A stretch of DNA of 64,000 nt from Chloroflexota bacterium (GTDB taxonomy: Bacteria; Chloroflexota; Anaerolineae; Aggregatilineales; UBA2796): NCBI GenBank assembly GCA_021325095.1, contig JAJPHV010000015.1:1-64000 (forward strand), given 5' to 3'. Every line of letters begins with the position of its first letter. Positions within the stretch are counted from its first letter, which is position 1. A model generated the notes under the pieces. The model searched no databases. It was not told the DNA's origin and saw nothing but the letters and a program-made list of their open reading frames with translations. This document shows, in pieces, positions 8,797 through 18,105 of the stretch. A program made the position numbers and the translations under genes.

Positions 8797-9555
8797 ATGG
8801 ACGTTAACGCCTACCTGGATCGGATCAACTACACCGGATCGCTGGCTCCATCGGCGGAAACGCTGTGCGGTCTGCACATGGCGCACCTGATGAGCGTGCC
8901 GTTCGAGAACCTGGACATTCCGCTGCGCCGCCCGATTGTGCTGGCCGAGGCTGCGCTGTTCAACAAGATCGTCGAACGGCGGCGTGGCGGCTTCTGCTAC
9001 GAATTGAACGGCCTGTTCGCCTGGCTGCTACGCGAACTTGGCTTCAACGTTCAGATGCTGTCCGCCGGGGTTATGAGCCGTGATGGGCAGTTCGGCCCGG
9101 AGTTCGACCACATGACCCTGCTCGTCACGCTTGAACAACGCTGGCTGGCCGATGTGGGCTTTGGCGATTCGTTCCGGGAGCCGATCTTGCTTGACGAACG
9201 CCGGGAGCAGCCGCAGGATGAGCGCGCTTACCGTCTCGACGCGGACGGCTCACACCTGATCCTGATGCAGCGAGAGCGCGACGGCCATTGGGAGGCCCAA
9301 TACCGCTTTACGCTTCAGCCGCGCCAGTTAGCCGATTACCAGGAGATGTGCCTCTACCAGCAGACCTCGCCGCAGTCCTCCTTCACACAGCGGCGTATCT
9401 GCACACGGGCCACGCCCGATGGCCGCATCACACTCAGCGATATGCGCCTGATCACGACGGTTAACGGCACGCGGACAGAACGAACGCTGGCCGACTCGGC
9501 TGAGTATACGCGAATGCTCCAGGAAAACTTCGGAATCGATCTGAATCTCCCATAG
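8797..9555 (+). CDS. Arylamine N-acetyltransferase
   Basis: This 252-residue protein contains the full NAT catalytic triad: Cys67 in RGGFCYELNG, His in FDHMTLLV and Asp in LADVGFGDSF. NAT enzymes transfer acetyl or other acyl groups from acyl-CoA to arylamines and hydrazines in the cytoplasm. The start at 8797 has GAGG five bases upstream; an in-frame ATG at 8743 overlaps the globin gene and adds 18 unrelated residues. The natural substrate is unknown. Confidence 0.92.
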   Translation: MDVNAYLDRINYTGSLAPSAETLCGLHMAHLMSVPFENLDIPLRRPIVLAEAALFNKIVERRRGGFCYELNGLFAWLLRELGFNVQMLSAGVMSRDGQFGPEFDHMTLLVTLEQRWLADVGFGDSFREPILLDERREQPQDERAYRLDADGSHLILMQRERDGHWEAQYRFTLQPRQLADYQEMCLYQQTSPQSSFTQRRICTRATPDGRITLSDMRLITTVNGTRTERTLADSAEYTRMLQENFGIDLNLP

Positions 9556-9594
9556 TCCGCAGATGGCGTCCGAGCAGGTTACAGGAAGCGGGCG

Positions 9595-9957
9595 ATGACC
9601 AGTCGAGAAACAAAACAGGCGCTTCGTGAATTCGCCATGAATTTTCCGGGCGCTTACGAAGCATTTCCCTGGGGCGAATCCGTGATCAAGGTGAATAAGA
9701 AAATCTTCGTATTCCTGGGGGCGGTTGAAGATTTCGATAAAGGCGTCAATTTCACGGTCAAGTTGCCCGTTTCCGGCGACGATGCTCTGAATTTTCCGTT
9801 TACGCGACCTTCGGGCTACAACCTGGGCAAGAGCGGCTGGGTCACCGTGCGTTTCCCGCCCGACGAAGAGCCACCCGTCGATCTCTTCAAGCGCTGGATA
9901 GAGGAAAGCTATCGGGCCGTTGCGCCGAAGAAGCTGATCGAGCGGTTGAAGCGCTGA
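9595..9957 (+). CDS. MmcQ/YjbR family protein
   Basis: The 120-residue size and motifs fit the YjbR/CyaY-like fold: FPGAYEAFPWGE near the N-terminus, KIFVFL, then FTVKLP and the terminal GWVTV-F plus a helix with SYRAVAPKKL. Members are often called DNA-binding, but their role is not established. A GGAAG ribosome binding site precedes the start. It follows the NAT gene by 39 bases on the same strand and may be the last gene of the 5.1-10 kb unit. Confidence 0.85.
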   Translation: MTSRETKQALREFAMNFPGAYEAFPWGESVIKVNKKIFVFLGAVEDFDKGVNFTVKLPVSGDDALNFPFTRPSGYNLGKSGWVTVRFPPDEEPPVDLFKRWIEESYRAVAPKKLIERLKR

Positions 9958-9988
9958 CTCTCGAATCGCAGGCGGAGAAGCCAGCAGT

Positions 9989-10621
9989 TCAAATATTCCC
10001 CGGGTTGGTCGGCACTGTGGGAGTCGTATCGACGGTGGCTGTCGGCTCGGCGGCAGGCTTCGGAGCCGCTTCGACGGCGACAGCAGGCTTGGTCGGCGTT
10101 TCAGTGGCTACGGTTTCGGCGGCCAGGGGTTCAGTAGCCAGAGGCTCAACAGTGGGCTTGTTCCCATCCACTGGGGCGGGCCTGGGTGTGCTAATGGCGT
10201 TGGCACTGCTGGTTGGCGCAGCGGGGGCGGGTGCGGCTTCGGGGGCACGGGTGCTGCGCATCGCCGTCGCTTTTTCAACCGCTTCGATCAGCACGTCCAT
10301 CCCGATAGGTTTGGGCAACACCATGTCCGCGCCTGCTTCCAGACGCCGTTCTTCCAGGTCAAGTGCTGAATAAGCCGTGACGAAGACGATAGGCAGGTTT
10401 TGCGTGGCCGGGTGCAACCGCATCATCTTGCATAAGGTGAAACCGTCCAACTGCGGCATCATGATGTCCAGCAGCACGCAATCGGGGTGTTCGACTTCTG
10501 CCAGCGTGATCGCATCAACGGAATTGAGCGTAGTAAACGCCTGGTAGCCACTGATCTCAAGGATCGTGCGGAGCAAATTGAGGGTATCGATTTCGTCATC
10601 AACAACCAGGACGCGAGTCAT
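9989..10621 (-). CDS. Single-domain response regulator with long P/A/T-rich tail
   Basis: Residues 1-122 form a CheY-like receiver domain with the acidic pair DDE (8-10), phospho-acceptor Asp52 in LLDIMMP, a switch Thr in VFVTAYS and Lys in LPKPIG. Residues about 125-210 are a low-complexity tail rich in Pro, Ala and Thr with no DNA-binding domain. Output is probably by protein contact. The ATG at 10621 is chosen because AGGTGA lies just upstream; a GTG at 10630 would place the start over that site. It lies downstream of a membrane protein and a hybrid kinase on the same strand, which are likely partners. Confidence 0.87.
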   Translation of the reverse strand: MTRVLVVDDEIDTLNLLRTILEISGYQAFTTLNSVDAITLAEVEHPDCVLLDIMMPQLDGFTLCKMMRLHPATQNLPIVFVTAYSALDLEERRLEAGADMVLPKPIGMDVLIEAVEKATAMRSTRAPEAAPAPAAPTSSANAISTPRPAPVDGNKPTVEPLATEPLAAETVATETPTKPAVAVEAAPKPAAEPTATVDTTPTVPTNPGNI

Positions 10622-10635
10622 AACGTTCACCTGTA

Positions 10636-11043
10636 TTAGCCTACCGGGGTAGGCGTGATAGGCAGCGGTGCGATCACGTGTCGCGTGGGGTCGGCTGCGG
10701 AGATGGCAGCCAGTGCTGAGAAGATCGTTACCCCGGCGAAGATACCCGCAGCGACCCGGTCATCGCGCCCGCGCAGCAGTGCAAACGTACCGGGCAGCAC
10801 CACAATAAAATACAGTTCGTAGAGCAGGTAGACGGGCCGAAGTTGCTCGCCGGAGAGGGAACGTCCGAGCCACAGCAGCAGATTGAACACAGCCAGGATG
10901 GTGCAGCTCCACATTGCCCCCCAGAACTGGCCGCCTAGCGCCCCGCCACGCAGCCAGACCACCCCCGACCAGATGCCGAGCGCAAAGCAGAACAGAATAT
11001 AGGCCGTGTGGAAGATCGTGCCGAACGTTGCAAAGATGCTCAT
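10636..11043 (-). CDS. Hypothetical four-helix membrane protein
   Basis: This 135-residue product has about four hydrophobic segments (near residues 8-30, 43-60, 75-92 and 98-115) and a proline-rich C-terminal end. It resembles no family I can name. It lies between the hybrid histidine kinase (25 bases upstream) and the response regulator (14 bases downstream), all reading leftward, so a role in the same signalling unit is possible. Confidence 0.7.
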   Translation of the reverse strand: MSIFATFGTIFHTAYILFCFALGIWSGVVWLRGGALGGQFWGAMWSCTILAVFNLLLWLGRSLSGEQLRPVYLLYELYFIVVLPGTFALLRGRDDRVAAGIFAGVTIFSALAAISAADPTRHVIAPLPITPTPVG

Positions 11044-11068
11044 GCCACTCCGTAGGGTTAGTTACGCC

Positions 11069-14000
11069 TCAGCTACCACTCTGGAATTTTACACTGAATT
11101 TGGGAATCGTGAAGTGAAACAGGCTGCCCTCACCCACCGTACTTTCTACCCAGATTTTGCCGCCATGCGCCTCGACGATCTGCCGGGCAAGCGACAGGCC
11201 CAGGCCCGTACCGCCAAAACGCCGGGTCATGCTGCTGTCTACCTGGTAGCCACGCTGGAAGATTTTATCAAATTCGGCTTTGGGGATACCGATCCCGTAA
11301 TCCTGCACGCAAACGTGAAGCAGCGGGTTGTTTGTATCCTCAACGAGGACATCGATGCGATCCGCTTTACGCTCGGCTCTGGGGCTGAACTTGATGGCGT
11401 TGTCGAGTAGCTGCTCCAGCAGTTCACCCAGGCGGGTGGAGTCGGCCCAGACTCCTGGCAGGTTGGGCATTACTCTCGACACAATCTTCAACCCTGCCTG
11501 GTTAGCATTGGGCTGCACCTTGCGCAGGGTACTCTCCACAACCGCCTCGAGCCGAACTTCGGCAAACTGCAATTTTTCCGTGTCCAGGGTATTCAGAGAA
11601 ACCATGTCGCGCACCAGATCGCCGGTCTGGGTGAGCTTGTTTAACATAGCTTGCAAGACTTCGCGCTGGGCATCGCTGACAGGGCCGAAAGCGTCGTCGG
11701 CCAGCAGACTGATCTGCATGATGACCTGGTGCAGCGGCGTTTGCAGTTCGTGAGAAAGGTTCTGGATCAGGTCGTCCTTCAATTTGTCGGCCTGTCGCAG
11801 TTCATCGTAGGCGGCCTGCAGGGCGTTGGCGCGTTTTTCGAGCGACTCGTACAACTGCGCGTTTTCAATGGCGCTGCCGACCACGTTGGCGATGCCCTGG
11901 CACAGCGAGATTTCGGCAATGTCGAAACTGCGTTCTTCTGTTGTGTCCAGCAGTTTGACCAGGCCACTGGCCTCACCACGTACCAGCAGCGGGATAATCA
12001 GCCCGGTGTGCATCCCGGCCTGGGCCATCAACTGGCGTTCGTTGGGATCGTTATGCAGCAGCGCCGGATAGAGCACCATCGGCAGGCCCTGTTCGAGGCT
12101 GGTCGCCATGGTCGGGTAGGTAGACAAGGCATAATCGACGCCCGCTTTTTCCTTCCACAGGGCAAAGCCGACCTCCCGCACGGATCGGGCCAGTCGCTCT
12201 CGCCCATTCCAGGTTGAAAGGACACACCACGTCGCGTCGCTGGCGCGCATGACCCACTGGCATAGATCGGACAGATTTTCACGGTCAGACCAATCTTCGG
12301 ATTGGCGGTTGCGCATCTGTTCGAGCCAGCGCGCCACGGCATCGCCAACCGACTGAAGATACTGCGGCGTGAACTCCTGCCGATTCCTATCGCTGTAGAG
12401 TTCGATGATCCCATTGATATGCTTTCCCAGGCGAAGTGGAACCAGCAGTAGTGCGGACATCTTGAGCTGGTTCAGGCACTCTATCACCTGGGGGTCAAGG
12501 CCCAGATCGTTGATATGTGCCCAGGCTGGCTGCCCGCTCTGCCGCACGCTGATGGCGAGCGGTGTCGAAGTGACTGATCGTGCCGGGCCATGTCCTGGCG
12601 GCCAATAGGCGTTGCATACCTCAGCCAGGACACTCAACTGCCTGGCGCTGCGATCCCAGGACGCAATGGAGCAGCGCGCCACGTTGAGCGCTTCGGCAAG
12701 GCGGCGGGCAATCAGTTCGAGGACGCTGCTGATTTCAAGCGTGGACGAGACTGCGGAACTGGCTTCGAGCATGGTGCTCAGTTCGCTGACACGCCGCTGC
12801 GTCTGCTCGAACAGGCGCGCGTTTTCGATGGCAACGGAAGCGGCAGCGCATAGGTTCTCAAGCGTCTCAATGTCGTCCTGGCTGAACTGTCCTTCTACCT
12901 TGTTGATGGCTTCCAGCACGCCGATCACCTCGTCCATGATCATCAGTGGCACGGCAATGACCGAAGAACCGTCGCGTTCGATCTGTTTTTCCAGTTGGGG
13001 ATTGTTGCGAACAGAGGGCACAAGCTGCGGCACGTGCGTTTCGACGACTTTCCCGGCAATGCCCTCGCCAGGCTGCACAGAAATGCCGCGCAACGCGTCG
13101 GCCTGTGGCCCGCTGGCTGCGACGACGTGGAACTGCATTGATGACTGGTCGTCGTCTTTCAGGAACAGGCAGGTGGTCGTGCACTGCACCACTTCGGCAG
13201 CGGACTGCAACATCACCAATACCACGTCGTCCAGGGTCAGTGCAGAGGTAATAGCCTGCGCGGCGCGGTTGAGCGCTCGCAGCCGCACGCTTTGCTTTTC
13301 GAGCGCCTGCTCGCGGCGCTTTTGCTCGGTCAGGTCGGTCAGCACCAGCACGGTACTGTAATCACCGGTGGTCCCCGTCGCAGAAGCCGTCGCTCGAGAC
13401 ATCAAGACCGGCACCACGTGCCCGTTTTTGGTCACAAGCTGCTGGCTGAAACTGACCGTCGAACGGCCATGCCGTTTCAGGCTGCTGACCAGGCGCTCGC
13501 GTCCGGCGGGATGGAAGATGACGCCGATACTGTTACCGTAAAGCTCCTGGCGCGTGTAGCCGGACATGCGCAGCAGCCGGTTGTTGACGTAGCGGATGAC
13601 GGCCTGCTCGTCGATGACGGCCAGGCCATCCCCCATCGTGTCCAGCACCATTTTCCGAAAAGCCTGCTCGACCTTCATCTGATCCTCGCGCCTAGCGAGA
13701 TCGACGACCAGCCGGGCGTTATCGGCAACGGTAGCGGCCTGGTTGGCGAGCGCATTCAGAATTTGCTGCCCACGCGGCGATGCCATGTCGTGCATGTCTT
13801 TGGTCGCCAGCACCAGCATTCCGATAATCTGGCCGGCGTTGCGCAACGGTAGAAAATGGACGAAGCTCAGGCGCAGTTGGTTGACGGCGCGGAACAGGCC
13901 TCTGCCTTCCGGCGTGTCGCGCAACTGCGTCAGCGGCACGTTGATCGAGGGCGTTGTGGCGCGGGCGGCCTCGACCAGCGGGTTGCCGCTTGCCGACAAC

Positions 14001-14599
14001 GAGAATGCAATCTGATTGGAGAGCGGGCCGGTTCCCGGCCTGGACATGCTCGTTTTGACCTGATGCAGAAAGGCTTCGCTTGCACCAGCGCCCTGATCGC
14101 TGGCAACGGCCTGGCTCACCAGCGCACCGTTTTCGGCGATCAGCAGCCAGGCCAGGTTACAGGGCAGGATAGTCAGAGCGGCCTGACAGGTTTCCTCAAG
14201 CAAACGGCGATTGTCGTTCAGCGTGTCATTTTTCTCCGTAAAGATCGCGCTGATCTTTTGCCGGAGATCAGACGCCTGTACCGGGCGCGTCACGTAGCTG
14301 TTGGCCCCGGCACGCGCCAATTCGGCCTGCGCGTCGGCGGTGGTGCTTTGCGTGATCAAGATGACCGGAATCTGGGAAGTACCGGTGTTGCGCTTCAGGA
14401 GCCGGCAAGTTTCGATCCCATCCAGGCCCGGCATTCCGGTGTCGAGCATGATCAGGTCGGGCAACGTCTGCTCTACCAGGCGAACGGCCTGATCGCTCCT
14501 GGTGGCGAGTGTCACATCGTGGCCGTCCTCTCGCAGCAGCGCCAGAACCGGTTCGATTTCTTCTGCCTTGTCGTCAACAACGAGTATTCTGGATGCCAT
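11069..14599 (-). CDS. Hybrid sensor histidine kinase, REC-GAF-PAS-GAF-GAF-GAF-HisKA-HATPase
   Basis: The 1176-residue protein begins with a receiver domain (Asp53 in MLDTGMPG). It continues with a GAF-like domain (about 140-310), a PAS domain (about 320-435, with NNRLLRMSGYTRQELYG), and two or three further GAF-like domains to about 930. The transmitter has the phospho-acceptor His950 in NLSHELQTPL, the N-box DNAIKFSP, the G1 box DYGIGIP and the G2 box GGTGLGLS. No membrane segment is seen, so it is cytoplasmic and senses internal ligands or signals relayed to its own receiver. The gene heads a leftward unit with the membrane protein and the response regulator at 9989. Confidence 0.92.
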   Translation of the reverse strand: MASRILVVDDKAEEIEPVLALLREDGHDVTLATRSDQAVRLVEQTLPDLIMLDTGMPGLDGIETCRLLKRNTGTSQIPVILITQSTTADAQAELARAGANSYVTRPVQASDLRQKISAIFTEKNDTLNDNRRLLEETCQAALTILPCNLAWLLIAENGALVSQAVASDQGAGASEAFLHQVKTSMSRPGTGPLSNQIAFSLSASGNPLVEAARATTPSINVPLTQLRDTPEGRGLFRAVNQLRLSFVHFLPLRNAGQIIGMLVLATKDMHDMASPRGQQILNALANQAATVADNARLVVDLARREDQMKVEQAFRKMVLDTMGDGLAVIDEQAVIRYVNNRLLRMSGYTRQELYGNSIGVIFHPAGRERLVSSLKRHGRSTVSFSQQLVTKNGHVVPVLMSRATASATGTTGDYSTVLVLTDLTEQKRREQALEKQSVRLRALNRAAQAITSALTLDDVVLVMLQSAAEVVQCTTTCLFLKDDDQSSMQFHVVAASGPQADALRGISVQPGEGIAGKVVETHVPQLVPSVRNNPQLEKQIERDGSSVIAVPLMIMDEVIGVLEAINKVEGQFSQDDIETLENLCAAASVAIENARLFEQTQRRVSELSTMLEASSAVSSTLEISSVLELIARRLAEALNVARCSIASWDRSARQLSVLAEVCNAYWPPGHGPARSVTSTPLAISVRQSGQPAWAHINDLGLDPQVIECLNQLKMSALLLVPLRLGKHINGIIELYSDRNRQEFTPQYLQSVGDAVARWLEQMRNRQSEDWSDRENLSDLCQWVMRASDATWCVLSTWNGRERLARSVREVGFALWKEKAGVDYALSTYPTMATSLEQGLPMVLYPALLHNDPNERQLMAQAGMHTGLIIPLLVRGEASGLVKLLDTTEERSFDIAEISLCQGIANVVGSAIENAQLYESLEKRANALQAAYDELRQADKLKDDLIQNLSHELQTPLHQVIMQISLLADDAFGPVSDAQREVLQAMLNKLTQTGDLVRDMVSLNTLDTEKLQFAEVRLEAVVESTLRKVQPNANQAGLKIVSRVMPNLPGVWADSTRLGELLEQLLDNAIKFSPRAERKADRIDVLVEDTNNPLLHVCVQDYGIGIPKAEFDKIFQRGYQVDSSMTRRFGGTGLGLSLARQIVEAHGGKIWVESTVGEGSLFHFTIPKFSVKFQSGS

Positions 14600-14701
14600 G
14601 CGTGAAAACCAAGCTCGTTTCCAGTGACGCCAGGTCCCTGCCGATGTATTTTAGGGCGGCCTGGCGCGTGTGGCAACTATTTCAACAGCCTTGATCAAGC
14701 A

Positions 14702-14728
14702 GTACAGCCCGCACTAAGCGGGCTGTAC
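14702..14728. repeat. Perfect 11-bp inverted repeat downstream of the UbiA gene
   Basis: GTACAGCCCGC and its inverse flank a 5-base loop. It lies 21 bases past the stop of the prenyltransferase gene and before the promoter region of the kinase. No T-run follows on either strand, so an intrinsic terminator is possible but not certain. Its core AGCCCGC/GCGGGCT matches the first hairpin of the family 2 dispersed repeats near 46.9 and 50.1 kb. Confidence 0.6.
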
Positions 14729-14749
14729 ACATATCGATTGAGGCGATGC

Positions 14750-15658
14750 TCAGGCAAGACGCAGCATGACGGCGATCAACCAGATGGCAATGGTCACATT
14801 TGCCAGGACCAGAAACTGCATCTGCACCGTACCGCTGATTTCGGCAATCGGCCCACCACGCATGTCGCTCTGCGGCGTGCGCACAAAATAAAACACAGGT
14901 GCAACCAGCACCGGAATACTGACGATCCACAGGGGGATGATCTGTTTGTAGATGGCGTAGAGCATCAGGATCAGGGCCAGCGCCACCGACGAATACATCA
15001 GCAACCGCGCATTGTTTTTGCCGACCACAATCGCGGTGTTATACAGGCCGGCTGCCTTATCCATCTCGTAGTCACGGAGTTGATTGTAAAGCTGCCCGTA
15101 GACCGAGATCAGGGTTGCGGCCAGCGCCACCAACCAGACCAGGCCAGGATTATTGCCATAGGCGAAGTAGCCCGCCAGAAAGAGCAGACCACTGAGCATG
15201 AGCGAGTGCGACAGAATATCGGTCACGGGCCAGGCTTTCAGGCGAATCGGCTTCCAGGAATAGCAATGGGAGAGCGCCAGAGTCAGGCTGCCGATGATGA
15301 ACGGCCACACACCGACCAGGCTGAACAACACCAGGGTCAGGGCCGCGACGCTCAGAGAGGCCATCCAGCCTTGCTTGGGGGTAAGCTCGCCGTTTGCCAC
15401 CGGGTTGCGGGCGGCGCGCTGCGCTTCGCGGGCGTCGTCCGGGGCGTCCTCAATGTCGTTAATCATGAAGGCATAGCCCACTGCCAGGATGTTTGCCAGG
15501 ATAGTCACGGCCAGCCGCCAGTCTAGCGCAATATTCTGAGGTTGGGCCGCCAGGATGGCTCCTAAAGAGGTTACCGGAATGACAAAGGGGACATACTCTC
15601 TCCAGCGCGTCAGACGAAGTACCCCGCGCATTTTGATGCTGACGGTATCGGGCAGCAA
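14750..15658 (-). CDS. UbiA family prenyltransferase
   Basis: This 302-residue integral membrane protein has about eight hydrophobic segments. Both Asp-rich motifs of the UbiA superfamily are present: NDIEDAPDD (near residue 66) and the second YNQLRDYEMDKAAG (near 195). Together they bind Mg-diphosphate of a prenyl donor. The family transfers polyprenyl groups to aromatic or other acceptors in quinone, chlorophyll, haem or lipid synthesis; the acceptor cannot be told here. The start is TTG at 15658, supported by AGGAGG five to ten bases upstream. It is divergent from the ABC exporter at 15969. Confidence 0.85.
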   Translation of the reverse strand: MLPDTVSIKMRGVLRLTRWREYVPFVIPVTSLGAILAAQPQNIALDWRLAVTILANILAVGYAFMINDIEDAPDDAREAQRAARNPVANGELTPKQGWMASLSVAALTLVLFSLVGVWPFIIGSLTLALSHCYSWKPIRLKAWPVTDILSHSLMLSGLLFLAGYFAYGNNPGLVWLVALAATLISVYGQLYNQLRDYEMDKAAGLYNTAIVVGKNNARLLMYSSVALALILMLYAIYKQIIPLWIVSIPVLVAPVFYFVRTPQSDMRGGPIAEISGTVQMQFLVLANVTIAIWLIAVMLRLA

Positions 15659-15968
15659 AGGTTCCTCCTCGGAGTGGGATAAGTGCTTCGAATGGGATAA
15701 CGTTCAGACATAGATAACACAACCGATTACATTGCGATACGCGAATCGTCGAAATTGGTTGCGGGCGGCAAGTGTACATGCCATGCTGTAAGTTGGCAAA
15801 CGCGGATGATCCGGGCTTCTCGAAACTCTAAAGCCCGGCCCGACGTAATAGGAGTCAGTTTGGGGCTGGCTTGGGCAGCACGTGACTTGAGCCACTTCAG
15901 CGTGTAGGATTTGTGCTACCCGGAGAGGTTGCCAGCGATCACACTGGCGAGAATAGGATAAATGCGTT
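15659..15968. other. Divergent intergenic region, ubiA-like / ABC exporter
   Basis: This 310-base region separates two divergent genes and must hold promoters for both. A direct repeat of TGGGATAA occurs at 15675 and 15693, upstream of the prenyltransferase, and could be a regulator site. No convincing -10/-35 pair is visible for either gene, and no RNA gene is recognised. Confidence 0.35.
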
Positions 15969-17885
15969 ATGGCCTTCGGTAGAGGTCGCGGAATGTCGCG
16001 GCGTAGAGCGCAAAGTGAATCCGGCGAGACACCCAACACACCGGTCAACTGGTCGAGGCTGCTGGGCTTCCTCGGCCCTTATAAGTTGCGAATGGTGATT
16101 GTCGTTGTGGCACTGATCTTCTACAGCGCTATCGGTCTGGTGTTCCCGCTGGTGATCGTCCAACTGCTCGAATCGGTCCTGCGCCAGAAAGATATGAACC
16201 AGCTCAACAGTATCGCGGCGGCGCTGGTCGGGCTGTTTCTGCTGCAATCGGCAGGCTCGTTTTTACAGGGATACAACCTGACATTCATTGGCGAACGGAT
16301 CGTCCTTGATTTGCGCACGATGCTGTATAAGCATTTACAAGACCTTTCGCTGGACTTCTACGCCAACCGCCGCGTAGGAGAGATCGTGTCGCGCATCTCG
16401 AGCGACGTGACGCAGGTGCGCGCCGTCCTGACCAACAACGTGACGCAACTCCTCAGCCAGGGGTTGTCGCTGATCGGATCGGTGGTCATCGTGTTTCTCC
16501 TTAACCCGCGCCTGACGATTTTCATCCTGGCGCTGGCGGGTGTAATTGCCGTGATCGCCATTGTCTTTGGGCGCTCCTTCCAGAATCTCAGCACGCGGGT
16601 GCAGGACGAACTAGCAAACGCGACGGTCACAGTGGAAGAAAGCCTGCAAGGTATTCGCGTCGTCAAGAGCTTCACGCGGGAAGATTACGAGGTTAACCGC
16701 TACAACAGCGCCATGCAGCGCACCTTTGCGGCGTCGATGCGGCTGGCGGTTTTCCGTTCGTTGTTTGGCGCGTTAATGGCCTTTCTGGGCTTTAGCGCTA
16801 TCGCCGCCGTGCTGTGGTTCAGTGGACGGGAAGTGATCGAAGGTCGGCTGGAATTCGGCATGATCAGCGGCTTCCTGATCTACGGCCTGACCATAGCGGC
16901 CAATATCGGCGGGTTGGCGAGCCTGTACGGGCAGTTCCGCGAGGCACTGGGGGCAGTGCGGCGTGTGTTCGAGATTCTCGATACCAAGCCGGGTGTTATG
17001 GACGCCCCGAACGCCACGACACTGCCCCCCGTAAAGGGGCAGATCACGTTCGATCACGTATCGTTCAGCTATGAACATGGTATTGAGGTGCTCGACGACG
17101 TGACCCTGGACATTGCCCCTGGCGAAGTCGTGGCGCTGGTCGGGCCGAGTGGGGCGGGCAAGAGCACGATGTTCAACCTGATCCCGCGCTTCTACGATCC
17201 GACGGCGGGGCGCGTAGCCGTCGATGGAATCGATCTGCGCAGCGTGACGCAGCGCAGCCTGCGCGCCCAGATCGGCATCGTCCCGCAGGAAACACTGCTC
17301 TTTGGCGGAACGGTGCGGGAAAACATCCTCTATGGGCGACTCGACGCCACCGAAGATGAGATCATCGCGGCGGCGAAAGCGGCCAACGCACACGATTTCA
17401 TCATGGAGTTGCCGGGCCAGTACGAGACCATCGTCGGCGAACGTGGAGTCAAGTTGAGCGGGGGACAGCGCCAGCGTATTGCCATCGCACGGGCGCTCCT
17501 GAAAGACCCGCGCATTCTGCTGCTGGACGAAGCGACCAGTTCGCTGGATAGCGAGTCCGAGGAGCTGGTTCAGGAGGCCCTGGAACGTTTGATGCAGGGT
17601 CGTACCACCGTTATGATCGCGCACCGCCTGAGCACGATCAAGGTCGCACACCGGATAGCCGTGTTGGAACATGGCAAGATCACGGAGTTGGGCACACACG
17701 AGGAATTGATGGCGAAGAACGGTCTGTACGCCAAGTTGTACAATATGCAATTCCGCGAAGCGGACATAAACGGCAACGGCGGATCGCCACAGCGTCTGCC
17801 GCCGCCGGAGCCAGTAGAGAACGCGCCTCAACCGAAACCTCGTGGTACGATGGGCATTCTGGGCGGATTGGGCGGCAGATCGTAG
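15969..17885 (+). CDS. ABC transporter, fused permease and ATPase (MsbA/exporter type)
   Basis: This 638-residue half-transporter has a six-helix ABC transmembrane domain (about residues 40-345) followed by a nucleotide-binding domain. Walker A GPSGAGKST starts at residue 392. The Q-loop (IVPQET), signature LSGGQRQRIAIARAL, Walker B ILLLDEATSSLD and the H-loop AHRLST are all intact. It should work as a homodimer or with a partner not seen here, exporting lipids, peptides or drugs. The C-terminal 45 residues are Pro/Gly-rich and unique. The gene stands alone behind a 310-base upstream region. Confidence 0.93.
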   Translation: MAFGRGRGMSRRRAQSESGETPNTPVNWSRLLGFLGPYKLRMVIVVVALIFYSAIGLVFPLVIVQLLESVLRQKDMNQLNSIAAALVGLFLLQSAGSFLQGYNLTFIGERIVLDLRTMLYKHLQDLSLDFYANRRVGEIVSRISSDVTQVRAVLTNNVTQLLSQGLSLIGSVVIVFLLNPRLTIFILALAGVIAVIAIVFGRSFQNLSTRVQDELANATVTVEESLQGIRVVKSFTREDYEVNRYNSAMQRTFAASMRLAVFRSLFGALMAFLGFSAIAAVLWFSGREVIEGRLEFGMISGFLIYGLTIAANIGGLASLYGQFREALGAVRRVFEILDTKPGVMDAPNATTLPPVKGQITFDHVSFSYEHGIEVLDDVTLDIAPGEVVALVGPSGAGKSTMFNLIPRFYDPTAGRVAVDGIDLRSVTQRSLRAQIGIVPQETLLFGGTVRENILYGRLDATEDEIIAAAKAANAHDFIMELPGQYETIVGERGVKLSGGQRQRIAIARALLKDPRILLLDEATSSLDSESEELVQEALERLMQGRTTVMIAHRLSTIKVAHRIAVLEHGKITELGTHEELMAKNGLYAKLYNMQFREADINGNGGSPQRLPPPEPVENAPQPKPRGTMGILGGLGGRS

Positions 17886-18105
17886 CGCAGTACCTGTAGG
17901 GGTCACTTAAGCCGTCCGAAGGAGCAGGACCCCAGTCAGGCAGCAAACCACAACGCCCGACCATAATATCCTCATGTGGTTTCACCAGACTCTGCCGACA
18001 TGTCATCTATGGACTGCCTATTCGGCGTTGGGCAGACTTGCGCGTTTCGCCTCGTGGTAGCAGAATCGGCGCGCTTTATGATGCCTATTGATTCAGGAAA
18101 TTAAC

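Noticed and set aside
17899-17933. GGGGTC...GACCCC stem with a GTCCGAAGGAGCAGGAC core, which briefly looked like a signal recognition particle RNA
   Set aside because: The conserved SRP core GGAAGG(A)AGCAG and its opposite-strand partner are not matched, and the stem is too short. It may be a simple hairpin after the ABC exporter gene.
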